A program made the position numbers and the translations under genes. A DNA stretch of 64,000 bases, from the NCBI GenBank assembly GCA_022559845.1, contig CM040118.1, positions 231,865,224-231,929,223 on the forward strand, read 5' to 3'. This DNA comes from Amorphophallus konjac (taxonomy: Eukaryota > Streptophyta > Magnoliopsida > Alismatales > Araceae). Shown one piece after another: positions 11,732 through 23,105 of this stretch; positions within the stretch are counted from its first letter, which is position 1; every line of letters starts with the position of its first letter. The notes beneath the pieces were generated by a model that saw only the letters and a program-made list of their open reading frames with translations, ran no database searches and was not told where the DNA came from.

Positions 11732-12028
11732 CTACTTATCGAATAGTTGAGGATATTCCTGCGCATCTTATCCTATGGTTCCCATGTTGCTTCCTCGGAA
11801 TGAGAATTCTTCCATAACACCTTCACCAACCGGATGGTTTTATTCCTCAACACCTGTTCCTTCCAGTCTATGATCTCACGGGGCCGCTCCACATATGACA
11901 AATCTGCTCGAACCACCAAGGCTCGTGCTCTATAACATGTGAGGCATCCGGGACATACTTTCTGAGCATGGAGAAGTGAAAGACTGGATGTACATGCGAC
12001 AGAGTAGGCGGAAGTGCAAGTTGATAAG
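11732..12028 (-). pseudogene. G3L integrase C-terminus and chromodomain tail
   Basis: On the minus strand from about 12028: [32 protein letters not shown], then after a frame change a chromodomain-like HSEEATWE segment ending at the stop at 11732. It matches the end of the G3R pol at 14938-15235 almost base for base. Upstream sequence is cut at about 12028, where a copia LTR scrap begins. With the LTR it forms the left arm of a large inverted repeat. Confidence 0.85.
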
Positions 12029-12474
12029 GACCATGAGAAGACCGAGGTAGCATCGACCTTGGCTGCGTGCTAATTGAAGTAGCATCGACCTAAGCTCTTC
12101 ATGAACAGTGATGTGCATCGACCTTCATCCATAAGCCACCTCGAAGTGCACCGACCTTCATTCTGCGTAGGCTCAATGTGCACCGACCTTTCTGTGTGAA
12201 CAGTAGCCGATGTATTGCCCTTACTGATTGAACTTTTGTGCACCATGTTGCCTTGATTTCTATGCTGCCAGTTGCCTCAATTTTTGTGCACTTGATTTCT
12301 TTCACTTATCCGAGATCGCACAGAGATGTATCTTCTTGCTTATGTTGTCATGACCTGAAATGTTTGAATATGTATTTGTCAAATGCTGGTCAGACTTATC
12401 AATGAGTCATAGTCAGACATCATCAAAACAATAGAATTAAGCATGTTACACACATGCCCAATATTCTCCCAACA
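12029..12474 (-). mobile_element. C6, copia LTR U3 fragment
   Basis: On the minus strand it opens TGTTGGGAGAATATTGGGC and has TTTTGATGATG, the start seen in the C2 and C5 LTRs. Toward the left are at least five copies of the AAGGTCGGTGCA / AAGGTCGATGC word that fills 37490-38410 of the C2 LTR. The edge at 12474 abuts G3R pol cleanly, so this looks like a copia insertion into pol later cut at about 12029. The left edge is approximate. Confidence 0.65.
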
Positions 12475-15235
12475 GGGCACTGCACCTATCTCCATCTCAC
12501 CATACAGAATGGCTCTGGCAGAGCTTGCTGAACTCAGGAAGCAGTTGCAAGAGTTGCTAGACAAAGGCTTCATTAGGCCTAGTGTGTCTCCATGGGGAGC
12601 ACCAGTATTATTTGTGTGGAAGAAAGATGGGGCTATGCGGCTGTGCATTGATTACTGCAAGCTTAATCTAGCCACCATTAAGAACAAGTATCCCTTGCTG
12701 AGGATTGAAGAATTATTTGACCAATTGTCATCTGCTAAGGTCTTCTATAAATCCATCTGAGGACGGGTTATCACCAAATCAAAATCAAGCCCGAAGATGT
12801 GTCGAAGACAGCCTTCAGGACTCGTTATGGTCACTACGAGTTCTTAGTAGTACCATTTGGGTTGACCAATGCACCGGCTGTGTTCATGGAACAGATGAAT
12901 CAGATCTTCCGCCCCTATATAGATCAGTTTGTCGTGGTCTTTATAGATGACATCCTGATATATTCTGCCAGTTAGGAGGAGCATCGACAACATCTGAGAG
13001 TGGTTCTGCAGACTCTCAGGGAGAACAAGTTCAACGCCAAATTCAGCAAGTGTGAATTTTGGCTAGACCAGGTGATGTTTCTCGGACATGTTATATCCGA
13101 GAATGGCATATCTATGGACCCTAGCAAGGTTGAAGCAGTGACAAAGTGAGAAGCACCGAAGACCGTCATGGAGATTAGAAGCTTCCTTGGTCTGGCTGGC
13201 TACTACCGCTGGTTCATTGAAGGCTTCTCCACCATTGCAACCCTAGTGACCAAGTTGACCAAGAAGGGAGCAAAAATTATATGGTCAGAAGAGTGTGAAG
13301 ATAGTTTTCTGATGCTCAAGGAAAAGTTGACTTCGGCCCTTGTGTTGGCACTCCCTCAAGGGAATGATGGCTTTACTATTTATACATATGCCTCCAGGAT
13401 CGGCCTTGGTTGTGTACTAATGCAAAATGGCCGAGTGATCGCCTATGCCTCGAGACAGTTGAAGGACCATGAAAAGAACTACTCCACTCATGACCTTGAA
13501 ATGGAAGAAGTGGTCCATGCTTTGCACATCTGGAGACACTATTTATGTGGGGTCCGATTTGAGGTCTTCACCGACCATCAAAGCCTCAAGTACATATTCA
13601 CTTTGAAGGAACTCAATTTGAAGCAAAGGAGATGGGTCGAACTATTGAAGGACTATGACTTCACCTTGCAGTACCATCCAGGCAAGGCAAATGTTATGGC
13701 AGATGCTCTCAGCCATAAGTTGATGGCGCTAAGTTTGCATCGAGAATGGAGGGTGTGATTGAATCACAACCTGAGAGAAGGAAGCAATTCTGTCTCTTGG
13801 CTGGGTTGTCTGCTAGACCTACATTCTTAGATAGGATTACTGAGGTGCAAAAGTAGGACATGGCATTGCAGAAGCTACTGAACAATGAGGGCTTCCATGT
13901 TGGAATTGATGGGCTGGTCATGTTCCGAGAAAGGATTTGTGTACCAGATAACATGGAATTGAAGAGGGACTTAATGCAGGAGGCTCACACATCAAAGTTC
14001 TCCATCCATCTCGGAATCATTAAGATGTTTCAAGATATGAAGCGGATGTATTGGTGTCCAAGAATGAAGAGGGACATAGCGAAGTTCGTGTCCAAATGTC
14101 TCACTTGTCAATAGGTGAAGATTGAGGATCAAAGACCTGGCAGTCCTCTCCAGACCATTGAGATGGCACAATGGAAATGGGAACAAGTCACAATAGACTT
14201 TATGACTGCTCTACCCATGACAAGAAGGAAGCATAATACTATCTGGGTAATTGTGGACAGATGCACAAAGACTGCACACTTTCTGGCCATCAACAAGCAG
14301 ACTCCAATCGAATCCTTAGTGAAACTGTTCATCGCTGAGATCATTCGGTTGCATGGTGCACCTTTATCTATCATCTTTGACCGAGACCCTCGATTCACAG
14401 CGAGGTTCTGGAAGAGTATGTAGCAGGCTATGGGGACAGAGTTGCGGTTCAGCTCGGCATTCCATCCTCAGACTGATGGGCAAACCGAGCACACTATCCA
14501 GACTTTAGAAGATATTTTGAGCACATGCAGTATTGAATGGAAGGGGAATTGGGACGATCATTTGCCCATGATAGAATTTCCATACAACAATAGTTACCAT
14601 TCTGCCATCGGAATGGCACCTTATGAAGCACTCTATGGGCGGCCATGTAGATCACCAGTGTGTTGGTATGAAGCTGGTGATAAGCAACTTTTCGGACCAT
14701 AGTTCGTATAGGACTGCTCTGAGAAGATATCTATGATCAGGCAGCGACTCTTCACAGCCCAAAGTCATCAGAAAAGTTATGCAGATCAGCAACGGAGAGA
14801 GTTAGCATTTGCAGAGGGAGACCATGTGTTCCTAAAGGTGTCTCCCACCAAGGGAGTCATGCGATTCGGGAAGAAGGGCAAGCTTAGTCCTAGATATATC
14901 GGGCCTTTCGAGATTTTACAAAAGGTTGGCGAGGTGGCTTATCGACTTGCACTTCCGCCTACTCTGTCGCATGTACATCCAGTGTTTCACGTCTCCATGC
15001 TCAGAAAGTATGTCCCGGATGCCTCACATGTTATAGAGCACAAGCCTTGGTGGTTCGAGCAGATTTGTCATATGTGGAGCGGCCCAGTGAGATCATAGAT
15101 TGGAAGGAACATGTGTTGAGGAATAAAACCATCGGGCTGGTGAAGGTGTTATGGAAGAATTCTCATTCCGAGGAAGCAACATGGGAACTAGAGGATAAGA
15201 TGCGCCAGGAATATCCTTAACTATTCGGTAAGTAG
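12475..15235 (+). pseudogene. G3R gypsy pol (RT, RNase H, integrase, chromodomain tail)
   Basis: This chromoviral pol starts inside RT at [12 protein letters not shown]. Visible: [24 protein letters not shown] near 12935-12965, the [16 protein letters not shown] hinge at 13168, RNase H with [10 protein letters not shown] (the first catalytic Asp of DAS is Tyr here), an integrase zinc region ending KCLTCQ, a core with DRDPRFTAR, a GPFEIL tail and a HSEEATWELED chromodomain-like end. It is broken by a 4-base loss at about 12757, TAG 12973, TGA 13147, a shift near 13740, several later stops (for example after KCLTCQ and after FWKSM), and a shift near 15060. Gag and protease are absent. It is a different Tekay-like family from G1 and G4. 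Confidence 0.92.
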
Positions 15236-15275
15236 TCTTAAATTTCAAGATAATTTTGAGGATGAAATTATTTTT

Positions 15276-15288
15276 AAGGGGGAGAGGA
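15276..15288 (+). other. Polypurine tract of G3R
   Basis: AAGGGGGAGAGGA directly before the LTR start TGTTAGGACC. Confidence 0.9.
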
Positions 15289-16752
15289 TGTTAGGACCCC
15301 AAATTGGGCACTGGCCCAATTGGGTACAATTTAGGCCCATTAACACAATGAACTAGAAATCTAAACGGAATATTGGGGGATCTTTAGGGAATTTCATAAC
15401 TCAACCTAGGAAGGTCAGAATTAGGTGAAACCAAAGCCCACGTAACAGTATTTGGGTAAAGAACAACTTGGATGAAGATTATAACTTCTGGAAAATAGGC
15501 CTAATAGGGGATAAGAGGGTGTTTATGATAATAGGTCGAAATAGTTAGAGAAAACACTATCCTTTGTTGAAATAAGGACATCTTGGCCCATAGTCAACCA
15601 AATGGGCTGAAACCAAGTCCATTAGAAATTTTGGGGGCCTTACCCAAACTCTTTTGTTGAGGTGGAAACCATATTCGCACCAGAATCCAATGTTCTGAGC
15701 CCATGGTTACCAACCGTCACGTAGAGGTGTGACTACTGGGGAAAATTCACACGTAATTAATTAGAAATTCATAACTTTGCTTGTAGTTATTTAAATGACC
15801 TGAACCCAAGGCCATAATCTCGAATGGGATGCTAGCTACATCTTCTTTGTTCAGATCGAGGCCAAATTCTGCATGGATACTGGAGTTATACCTTAATTAC
15901 CGCAGGCTACCGAAAGGTTGCGACTGGAATGGGGGAGAGTAAATGTTAATCTTGAGAAAATCATAACTCGGGCTAAGGTTGATAAAATTCTATGGAACCA
16001 TATCCCAAGGTTACATCTGGAAGTCCTCTCGACTTCATCTGAAGACGTCCCAACCCATATCTCAACAGAAGAATGCGACCACCCGCATTTATGACCGATG
16101 GATGAAGGGTCACGCCTGTTCAAACCCGAAGACGTCCCAACCCATATCCCAAGGTATATCTATGTAACCCTCAAATTTGATCCACTTGGGTTCCATCCTT
16201 TACCCATTTATCCTTGGGTTCTTGACGGACCTATTAGGGTCACTTTGGAGGGGTCTAGAAAGATTATATGGGTTTTTTGCACTCTTTTATTGTGAACATT
16301 TGAATTATGTATATGAATTGGATATATGAATGCAAGTTAACCCCGATTTGATTAGGCTATCTACTGAGCGTCACACTCATCCCCTTCTGGCAGATATTTC
16401 AGGGGACGTTGTAGAGGAGGTCGAGGAGGAGGCTGTGGTCGAGGAGTAGTTCTAGTCCTCCCTTCATCAGGGTAGACTATGGATATTTATCTTTCATATC
16501 ATGGATAGGTTGTGGATTGGTGATCATGTATGGACTTATATGTATTTGGACAATGGACATGTATCTTTTTGGATTATGAATGATTGAGATGCTATTTACA
16601 TTTCATGTAATTATGGTTTCTCTCTCTCTCTCATGCGAATATATATATATATTTGTGCTTCTGCGATACGTACCACGTAATGTTTCGAGGTCCGATGGAA
16701 AAAGGAAAAAAAAGATGCCCATAAATTGGGAATCGGATCTCGTGACGTTACA
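15289..16752 (+). mobile_element. G3R LTR with internal deletion (1464 bp)
   Basis: It has the same ends as G3L but is about 1.64 kb shorter. The missing part corresponds roughly to 9150-10830 of G3L and contains the TATA box and both couplet arrays. The phrase GAAGACGTCCCAACCCATATC occurs twice near the join (16041 and 16129), a footprint of repair or template switching. The LTR is followed by its own family's primer site. Confidence 0.85.
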
Positions 16753-16755
16753 AAG

Positions 16756-16849
16756 TGATATCAGAGCACGAGAGACAAACCATGGTTACAACCATTACAA
16801 TTGTCCAAGTAGTAGAAGAAGAGATATGCTAGAGTGAAAAAGGGTGGAG
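16756..16849 (+). mobile_element. G3 primer site and leader after the LTR
   Basis: TGATATCAGAGC at 16756-16767 is the initiator Met primer site with one G-to-A change, followed by about 80 bp of untranslated leader and then the G1B LTR start. A primer site after this LTR, with pol before it, means the LTR lay between two G3 interiors. Confidence 0.75.
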
Positions 16850-17249
16850 TGTAGAAACCCGATAATTAAAAATGAGAAATAAGTTTTTGAATTTCATTAT
16901 GTAATTAAAATTTTTATGAAATAATCAAATTACATTTTTCCTATATGAAATAAGTTAGTCTATTGAATTTACTTGAATTAACTAGAAGTAAATAGATATT
17001 AAATACTTTAAACCTTAGATAAATCATAGTAAGCCCAATAAAAGTCCATATAATGGACTAGGATCACAATTGGCCCATTGGATAATTCAAAATGGGCTAG
17101 ATTAATAGATTAAAGGATTTATTAAAGGTTAAATTGACCTAAATTCGTAACATGTGTTTAATATGATATTTAAGGGATTAAAATAACCCCATTTCTAGAA
17201 GATTGACTCAAGAATCAACCCTTACCTAACAGCCCACCTTGGACCAGCC
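16850..17249 (+). mobile_element. G1B LTR, first 400 bp
   Basis: It matches 2704-3103 of the G1A LTR base for base apart from scattered substitutions, beginning TGTAGAAACC and breaking off at CCTTGGACCAGCC. It lacks the TATA box and couplet array. It is probably the start of the element whose pol resumes at 20114, the middle having been replaced by G2 sequence. Confidence 0.85.
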
Positions 17250-17251
17250 AT

Positions 17252-17656
17252 TTCAAGGTATCTCCGATGAAAGGTGTTTCTAGATTTGGGAAGCGTGGAA
17301 AGCTCAGTCCGCGGTATGTTGGCCTATTTCCTATTGTTGAAGCAGTGGGTCAGGTAGCTTATCAATTGCAACTACCAGCGGCTATGCAAGCTATTCATGA
17401 TGTGTTCCACGTCTCTCAGTTGAGGAAATATGTGCCAGATGCTTCTCATGTTCTCGACGATTCAGTTTGGCCCGAGATGACTGCTGATTTGTCTACGCCA
17501 GAGTTTCCTATCAGAATTGAAGACCGTCGTGAGCAGCGGTTGAGAAATAAGGTTATCCCTCTGGTAAGAATTGCTTGGCAGCGTCACTCTGGTAATGAGT
17601 CCACTTGGGAACGTGAAGATGAGATGCGTCAGCTTTTTCCTTTCTTATTCCAGTGA
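17252..17656 (+). pseudogene. G2 gypsy integrase C-terminus and chromodomain tail
   Basis: An open stretch of about 135 codons opens FKVSPMKGVSRFGKRG and carries LSPRYVG, AIHDVFHVSQLRKYVP and a chromodomain-like NESTWEREDEM end before the stop at 17656. It has no breaks, but the rest of pol is missing on the left, where it joins G1B LTR DNA. Sequence and LTR differ from G1, G3 and G4, so it is a further chromovirus family. The ATG at 17267 is internal to a polyprotein and not a real start. Confidence 0.85.
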
Positions 17657-17722
17657 GGTAAGATTCCTTTCTCAGTTTCCTCCTTATCCGTTGTTGCAAA
17701 TTTCGAGGGTAAAATTTCTATT

Positions 17723-17735
17723 AGGAGGGAGGGAC
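17723..17735 (+). other. Polypurine tract of G2
   Basis: AGGAGGGAGGGAC directly before the LTR start TGTAAGGCCTG. Confidence 0.8.
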
Positions 17736-20113
17736 TGTAAGGCCTGTGCCTCAGTGGATCCTTAGTGGTTTGGATCTAATATTTGTTCTGGAATTTTCGG
17801 TTATTTTCCTGGATTTTTAGAAATTTTTCTGGTATTTTTTCAGATTTATTTGGAGTTAATTGAGGGTTATTAGAAGTTAATAAGATTTTAATATATATAA
17901 TGATTATATTATATATATTTTAATTTTATTTTATTTTTTTTAATCCCTCACCCTCTCTCTCTCTCTCCCCTCGTCGATCTCTTCTCACCCTCACGCTCTC
18001 TCTCTCCTCACGCGATCGCCTCTCTCCCCTTCCTAGGGATTTCGGGCGAAACGTTGTCGCATTGAAGCGTGGTTGGCGCCATTGGATTCCTCGCGTCGAG
18101 AGGAACGCGTGGGTACCCATTTCGGAGTGGTTTGGTGATCGTGGGAGTGAGGTGGAGCTTGAAGGCCCCATGGACCCTCCTCGTTGCATGCGGCGTTTCC
18201 GACCGTTTCGACTTGCCAGAGGTAGGGGGATGGACTCCTGAACTTGCTAGGATCATTTCCTGTAGCTAGTTCGTTTGATTAGAACCCCGTAGCATGCATA
18301 ATGTTCATTTTTCTATTTTTGGGGTTTTAGCCTTGTTCCTGAATTTAATGCGTTGTGGGCTTTGCATGTGCTATTTTTAGTTGTTATGTTGTTATTTAGG
18401 ATGTATGGTTTGACAGGAAACAGGTTTTTACGTCGTTACCCGACGATTTCTATCGTCCGGGAGGGAACCGATTTTCAAACCTAACCCGTTCGTGACCCAG
18501 GTGGTGTGACGGTCCTTCCAGGAACCATCACACGCCTAACGGTCCTTGGAGGACGTGTTACTTGAAAGTAACGGCCCGTTGATGGGGCATCACTTCGGAA
18601 GTAACGGTGGGGCTCCCCTCTATTACATGTTCGTTGTTTTGCGTTGACCGAGTCAGGCGGTTGAACTGACGGCTAGTCGGCCGGTCGTCAGGGTGACCCG
18701 ACGCGCCTGGGCGAGCACGTCACTTCGCCTGCAACCGGATCTGATACACTGTGTGTTGGTTTTGCTCTCGGGTGGATGTAACAGCCAGTCGGCCTGCCGT
18801 TAGAGCGTTGTAACGCGCCTGGGCAAGCGCGTTACACTCTATTTCATTTGCGTTTGAGCTGGGGTTCGGGGGATGTAACGCCCAGGGGTGGACGCGTCAC
18901 TTTCAATGTAATGCGCCTTCCCCAGGCCGTTACATGCCTGTAGCACGGTGGCTGCAGACCGCCACTTGCCTGTTGGTTTCAAAAAGCTTCCAGCCCATTC
19001 CTTATGCATTCGATAATGACTACACACCATGTATGAATTAGTTTATGAAATAATGGCATGTTTTTAGATCCCAATAGAGTAAGCTTTACTTTCCTTGCAA
19101 TGGAACCACTGTTGTTGCCCTAAGGACTGTTGAGTACCGACCAGCTTAAGGATGGCGGAGGGGATTGTTCTCGTATACGGTTTTTAAGCTAGTGCCGTGG
19201 GCTCCCCGCCAACGGTAGCGTCCTACCGAGGGAGAAAACTAGCTAGAGGGCCTGGCTCAGGCGAGAGTCAGTGGGTGCACACGTGGTCAGAGGCTGTGGA
19301 CTGACACTGACGGGTGTCACTCTAACTGGTCACTTGGTTTGGTACTGTTTACGCGCTTAGCTTGTCGTGTTGTCGACTGCGAGTGCTTGAGACGCAGTGT
19401 AAGTCGTCAGTGGACGCATTTGGTTTCTGTTCTAGTGGTTGCCCTACTCCTTGTTGCTCGGATTAGTTGAGGCATGTTCTACTGGTAGATTTAGTTTCAG
19501 TTGCTTGCATTTATTTATTATTGGCATGTGTTAGCTGTTATACCTGCTTAGTTAGGGTTTACAGCTTTACTTGAGTAGTTTATTCATGCCAATGCTTGTT
19601 ATTTTATTTAAATGCATGCTCTAATTGCCTTTATCTTCGCATGTATGATTGTTTAGTGCGAGGTAGGGATCCGCGTGACCCCTACTGAGTCTGGCTGTGA
19701 CTCACCCTTCTCCTTTCAGGTGAGCCGCGCCCGTCGTCTCCCGGTGTTTCGTGAGCTATTTTGGAGACCGTGCCTAGCCGCAAGCAGTAGACGGATCACC
19801 TTTTTGGGCTTTGTTGTACTTTTGCCGGGGTATGCCCCATGTAGTTGTACCTTTTTAGACTAGTGCTTTTATGATTCTGGACTAGTATATATATATATCA
19901 CTCTGGTTATTTTGAATTGCTTCCGCACTTTTGTTAACTTCATTGCTTAATTCTAATATGTGTGCATGTAATTGCAGTTCGTTATGCATCCCCTCGACAA
20001 ACTTCACTAACCCTTCAGGGGCCTCATCAGCCCCCTGGGTGGCTTCCCCAGTTCTTGGTATCAGTATATCGATGTTATCGGTATATCGGTATCCCGAACT
20101 CTAGGTCGTCACA
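17736..20113 (+). mobile_element. G2 3' LTR (2378 bp)
   Basis: It starts TGTAAGGCCTGTG after the polypurine tract and ends GGTCGTCACA exactly where G1B pol begins. It contains an AT-rich TATA-like stretch near 17890-17925, a CT-rich leader (17945-18015), a couplet array at 18410-18960 and a further GC-rich block at 19130-19400 with no coding signal. Several short open frames lie inside; none resembles a protein. Confidence 0.8.
18410..18960. repeat. GTAACGCC / GGCGTTAC couplet array in the G2 LTR
   Basis: Repeated opposed words such as TAACGCGCCTGGGCAAGCGCGTTAC near 18810 (quoted in halves: TAACGCGCC and GCGCGTTAC), GTAACGCCC...GACGCGTCAC near 18870 and GTAATGCGCC...GCCGTTAC near 18908. The layout matches the arrays in G1, G3 and G4, with another core word. 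Confidence 0.75.
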
Positions 20114-21585
20114 TAGGTTGCGTATTAATGCAACATGGCAAGGTCATAGCTTATTCCTCACGGTAATTGAAGAAGCACGAGGAAAATTATCTCGTACATG
20201 ACCTAGAACTGGCAGCTGTGGTCTTTGCTTTGATGATCTGGCGACATTACCTCTATGGCAAAGCCTTTACGGTGTATTCTGATAACAAGAGTCTCAAATA
20301 TTTATTCTCTCAAAAGGAGCTAAATATGAGACATAGACGGTGGTTGGAATATTTAAAGGATTTTGATTTCTCTACACAATATCATCCCGGAAAAGGCAAT
20401 GCCATAGCTGATGCACTTAGCAGGAAGCCAATGGCTTTATTATCGAGCATGATGGTTAAAGAATGGAATCTACTTGAAGAAATGGCCACCTTAAACCTCA
20501 ATATGGAGGAGAAGGAAGGCGGAGTCTTTATTGCAAATATTCGACTACAACCCGAGTTACTCTCGGAAATCAAGGAACGGCAAGTTGATGATCCGTTGAT
20601 CATGGAAATTAAAGACAAATTAGATCAACGACCGGATTTCCTTCTAGCTAATGATGGAAGGCTATTATTCAAAGGAAGAACTTGTATACCCGATTGTTCT
20701 ACTATCAAGGGTAAAATCCTAGAGGAAGCACATCGGTCAAAGTACACTATTCACCCCGGTGCTACAAAAATGTACCAAGACCTCAAGAGAACATTCTGGT
20801 GGCCGAATATGAAGAGAGAGGTAACCGAGTTCGTAAGTCGACGCTTGGTATGTCAACAAGTTAAAGCCGAGCACCTCAAACCGGCTGGTAAACTCAAGCC
20901 TCTCGAAATACCGGAATGGAAATGGGATAGTATCGGTATGGACTTCATTGTTGGATTACCGAAGACCCGAAGTAGTTTCGATGCTATATGGGTAATTGTG
21001 GACCGGTTAACCAAGTCTGCTCACTTCTTACCTATCAAGATTAAATGGACCGTGGATGTTCTAGCCGCCTTATATATCAAGGAGATCGTAAGGCTGCACG
21101 GTATTCCAAGCTCTATTATTTCGGACCGAGATCCGAGATTCACCTCTCATTTCTGGAAGGGTTTACAATCGTCTATGGGTACTAGACTAAGGTTTAGTAC
21201 GGCTTTTCACCCTCAGACGGATGGACAAACCGAGAGGATGAATGAAATTATTGAAGATATGTTGAGAGCCTGCATGATTGACTTCAGTGGTAGTTGGCAT
21301 GAACACTTACCGCTGACTGAGTTCGCTTATAACAATAGCTATCAGTCGAGTATTCAAATGGCACCATTCGAAGCATTATATGGCCGAAGTTGCAGATCGC
21401 CTCTATGCTGGAGCGAGGTTGGTGACAAGGGATTGCTTGGTCCCGACATTGTACAAGACACAACCAACAAAATCCAGTTAATACAAGAAAGGCTAAAGGT
21501 CGCCCAATCAAGGCAAAAGAGCTATGCCGACAATCGGAGGAGAGACCTTGAATTCCAAGTGGGGGAGCATGTCTTCTTAAAGATC
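20114..21585 (+). pseudogene. G1B gypsy pol, RNase H to integrase C-terminus
   Basis: It matches 751-2222 of G1A with few differences. It begins inside RNase H at [16 protein letters not shown], has one stop (TAA 20164, Gln in G1A) and is then open for about 470 codons through [15 protein letters not shown], the integrase zinc region, the core (GMDFIVGLP, DRDPRFTS) and the start of the C-terminal domain. It ends abruptly at 21585, where T1 LTR DNA begins. Where G1A has stops this copy has sense codons and the reverse, so the two decayed independently. Confidence 0.92.
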
Positions 21586-22298
21586 GGATAGTGAGTTGTA
21601 GAGAAAGGGAAACGAATCAGGGGGCCCAGGGATGGTTCCCTGGAGAAAACCCTCCGATGCTTAAGTCAGTAGAGCAATGGTGGAAGGTATTGAGGGAGGT
21701 TGAAAGAGATGCGCGAGATTCCCCAACACCAAGATGGTGAAGTGGCTCCTGCTCAGAGAGTGTTAGGCATGTATCTGCCTCCCCTGCTGCAAGAGGGAGT
21801 CCTTGATTTATATAGCGAGCTCCCCCGAAGAGTCCCATAAGCTGGGGAGTTTTAGGCGGGAGTTACGTCCTCATCATGGGATCGTTACGTCCTCATCGTG
21901 GGCTCTTCATGACCTTGGGAGATCGTGGCACCCTTATCCTGATGAACTCCTACTCATAAAGGACTATCAACGGCTACATGGGTAAGCATTCGTCAGTTGA
22001 TCCAAGCATGAGAAGTGCCGGCCCTGTCCGAGTGATGGGCGTAGCTCGGATGCAGTCAGATCGGAGTGGGCGCGGAGCGCCTGCCCTTATCTCGGTGGGG
22101 AGATGGTTCGGGCATGGGTCTTCCTCCGTTCTGTCGTTCGGGCCTTCCGAGCCTAAGGGCCGCCGAGGAAGGATGGGATCTCGAGTAATCTTTATTGGGC
22201 TTTTCTACCGATGTGGGCCCTAGAGGGCTGTCACTCGGATGAGCTGAGCCTCGTTCGGTCCTGATGGGCCTAGTTTGGCTGCTCTTAATTGGGCTACA
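21586..22298 (-). mobile_element. T1, Tat/Ogre-like LTR fragment
   Basis: On the minus strand it begins TGTAGCCCAATTAAGAGC after a strong polypurine tract, has a GC-rich U3 and a TATA box, and is cut at its U5 end by the junction with G1B pol at 21585. Assignment to Tat/Ogre is by general appearance of the LTR start and polypurine tract; no coding region of this element remains here. Confidence 0.55.
21806..21814 (-). promoter_or_regulatory. TATA box of T1
   Basis: On the minus strand CTATATAAAT after a GC-rich U3. Confidence 0.55.
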
Positions 22299-22316
22299 GA
22301 AATCCCCCTCTCCACT
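22299..22316 (-). other. Polypurine tract of T1
   Basis: On the minus strand AGTGGAGAGGGGGATTTC, directly before the LTR start. Confidence 0.75.
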
Positions 22317-22329
22317 TCCCATTTCAGGA

Positions 22330-23105
22330 TGCATTCCAACATGGCATGAAGACTATCCAGGATGACAACTTTAAACAAATATGCATGAGCCACAAAAAAT
22401 TACCTAGGCGGACTCCCCCTATCTATATGCATATATTAACTGGATTCTGAAAGCAACATATGCAGAACATTAGAAACATGAGGGAATATGCTCATGAACA
22501 ACTAGACTGCTCTAATATGCAATTTTGATCCATGGTACTACGCGAAGGGCTATCCTCTACGCATAAGGTGGGTTTCCAGACAGAAATGAGCTGCCCTTCT
22601 CCCAACATCCCATTTGATATACCATGAGATCATGCAAGACATTGAGGTGCAAATGTAGTCCTATGTGCATCACATATTGACAATATGCTAAACATTGTAA
22701 GTATGACTATATGCGGATGTCATGTATGCAGATGAACATTTAATGCATGAGACAAGATGCAGGCATCCAATTCAGTCAATTCAGATTTTTAGTGAATTAT
22801 GCAACAGATGAGCAGTACCATTTAGATAGACTTCAGGCATCATTCATGTGCAGTTCAGATTTTTAGACAACTTCAATTAAATGATACACACATGCGATAA
22901 TGAATTCAATTACGACACTACAGAATGTCACATAAGAATGCAAAATGTGTTCTAACAAATCAAAAACACGCAACTATATGGACGGAATTAAATAAAATTC
23001 AAATAACCAACTTGAAAAGATGCAGAAACGGGGTTTATCAAATTCTGGTGCCTTAGCTTATTTACCCCTTTTATTCCTTCCAAGGCACTCCTGCAAAACA
23101 TATTC
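22330..23105 (-). mobile_element. C2 3' noncoding region
   Basis: No long open frame follows the C2 gag stop. Like C1, it carries a stem module (22532-22625) and then a polypurine-like AGGGGGAGTCCGCC (minus, near 22408-22421). The C2 3' LTR is missing; T1 sequence takes over near 22330. Confidence 0.65.
22532..22625 (-). repeat. Copia stem module, copy 2
   Basis: On the minus strand it opens ATGGTATATCAAATGGGA, has TCTGTCTGGAAA inside and closes CGCGTAGTACCAT. The outer six bases pair perfectly (ATGGTA with TACCAT). Confidence 0.8.

Noticed and set aside
21599..22320. Host promoter or CpG island
   Set aside because: The polypurine tract, TG start and TATA order fit a Tat-like LTR on the minus strand.
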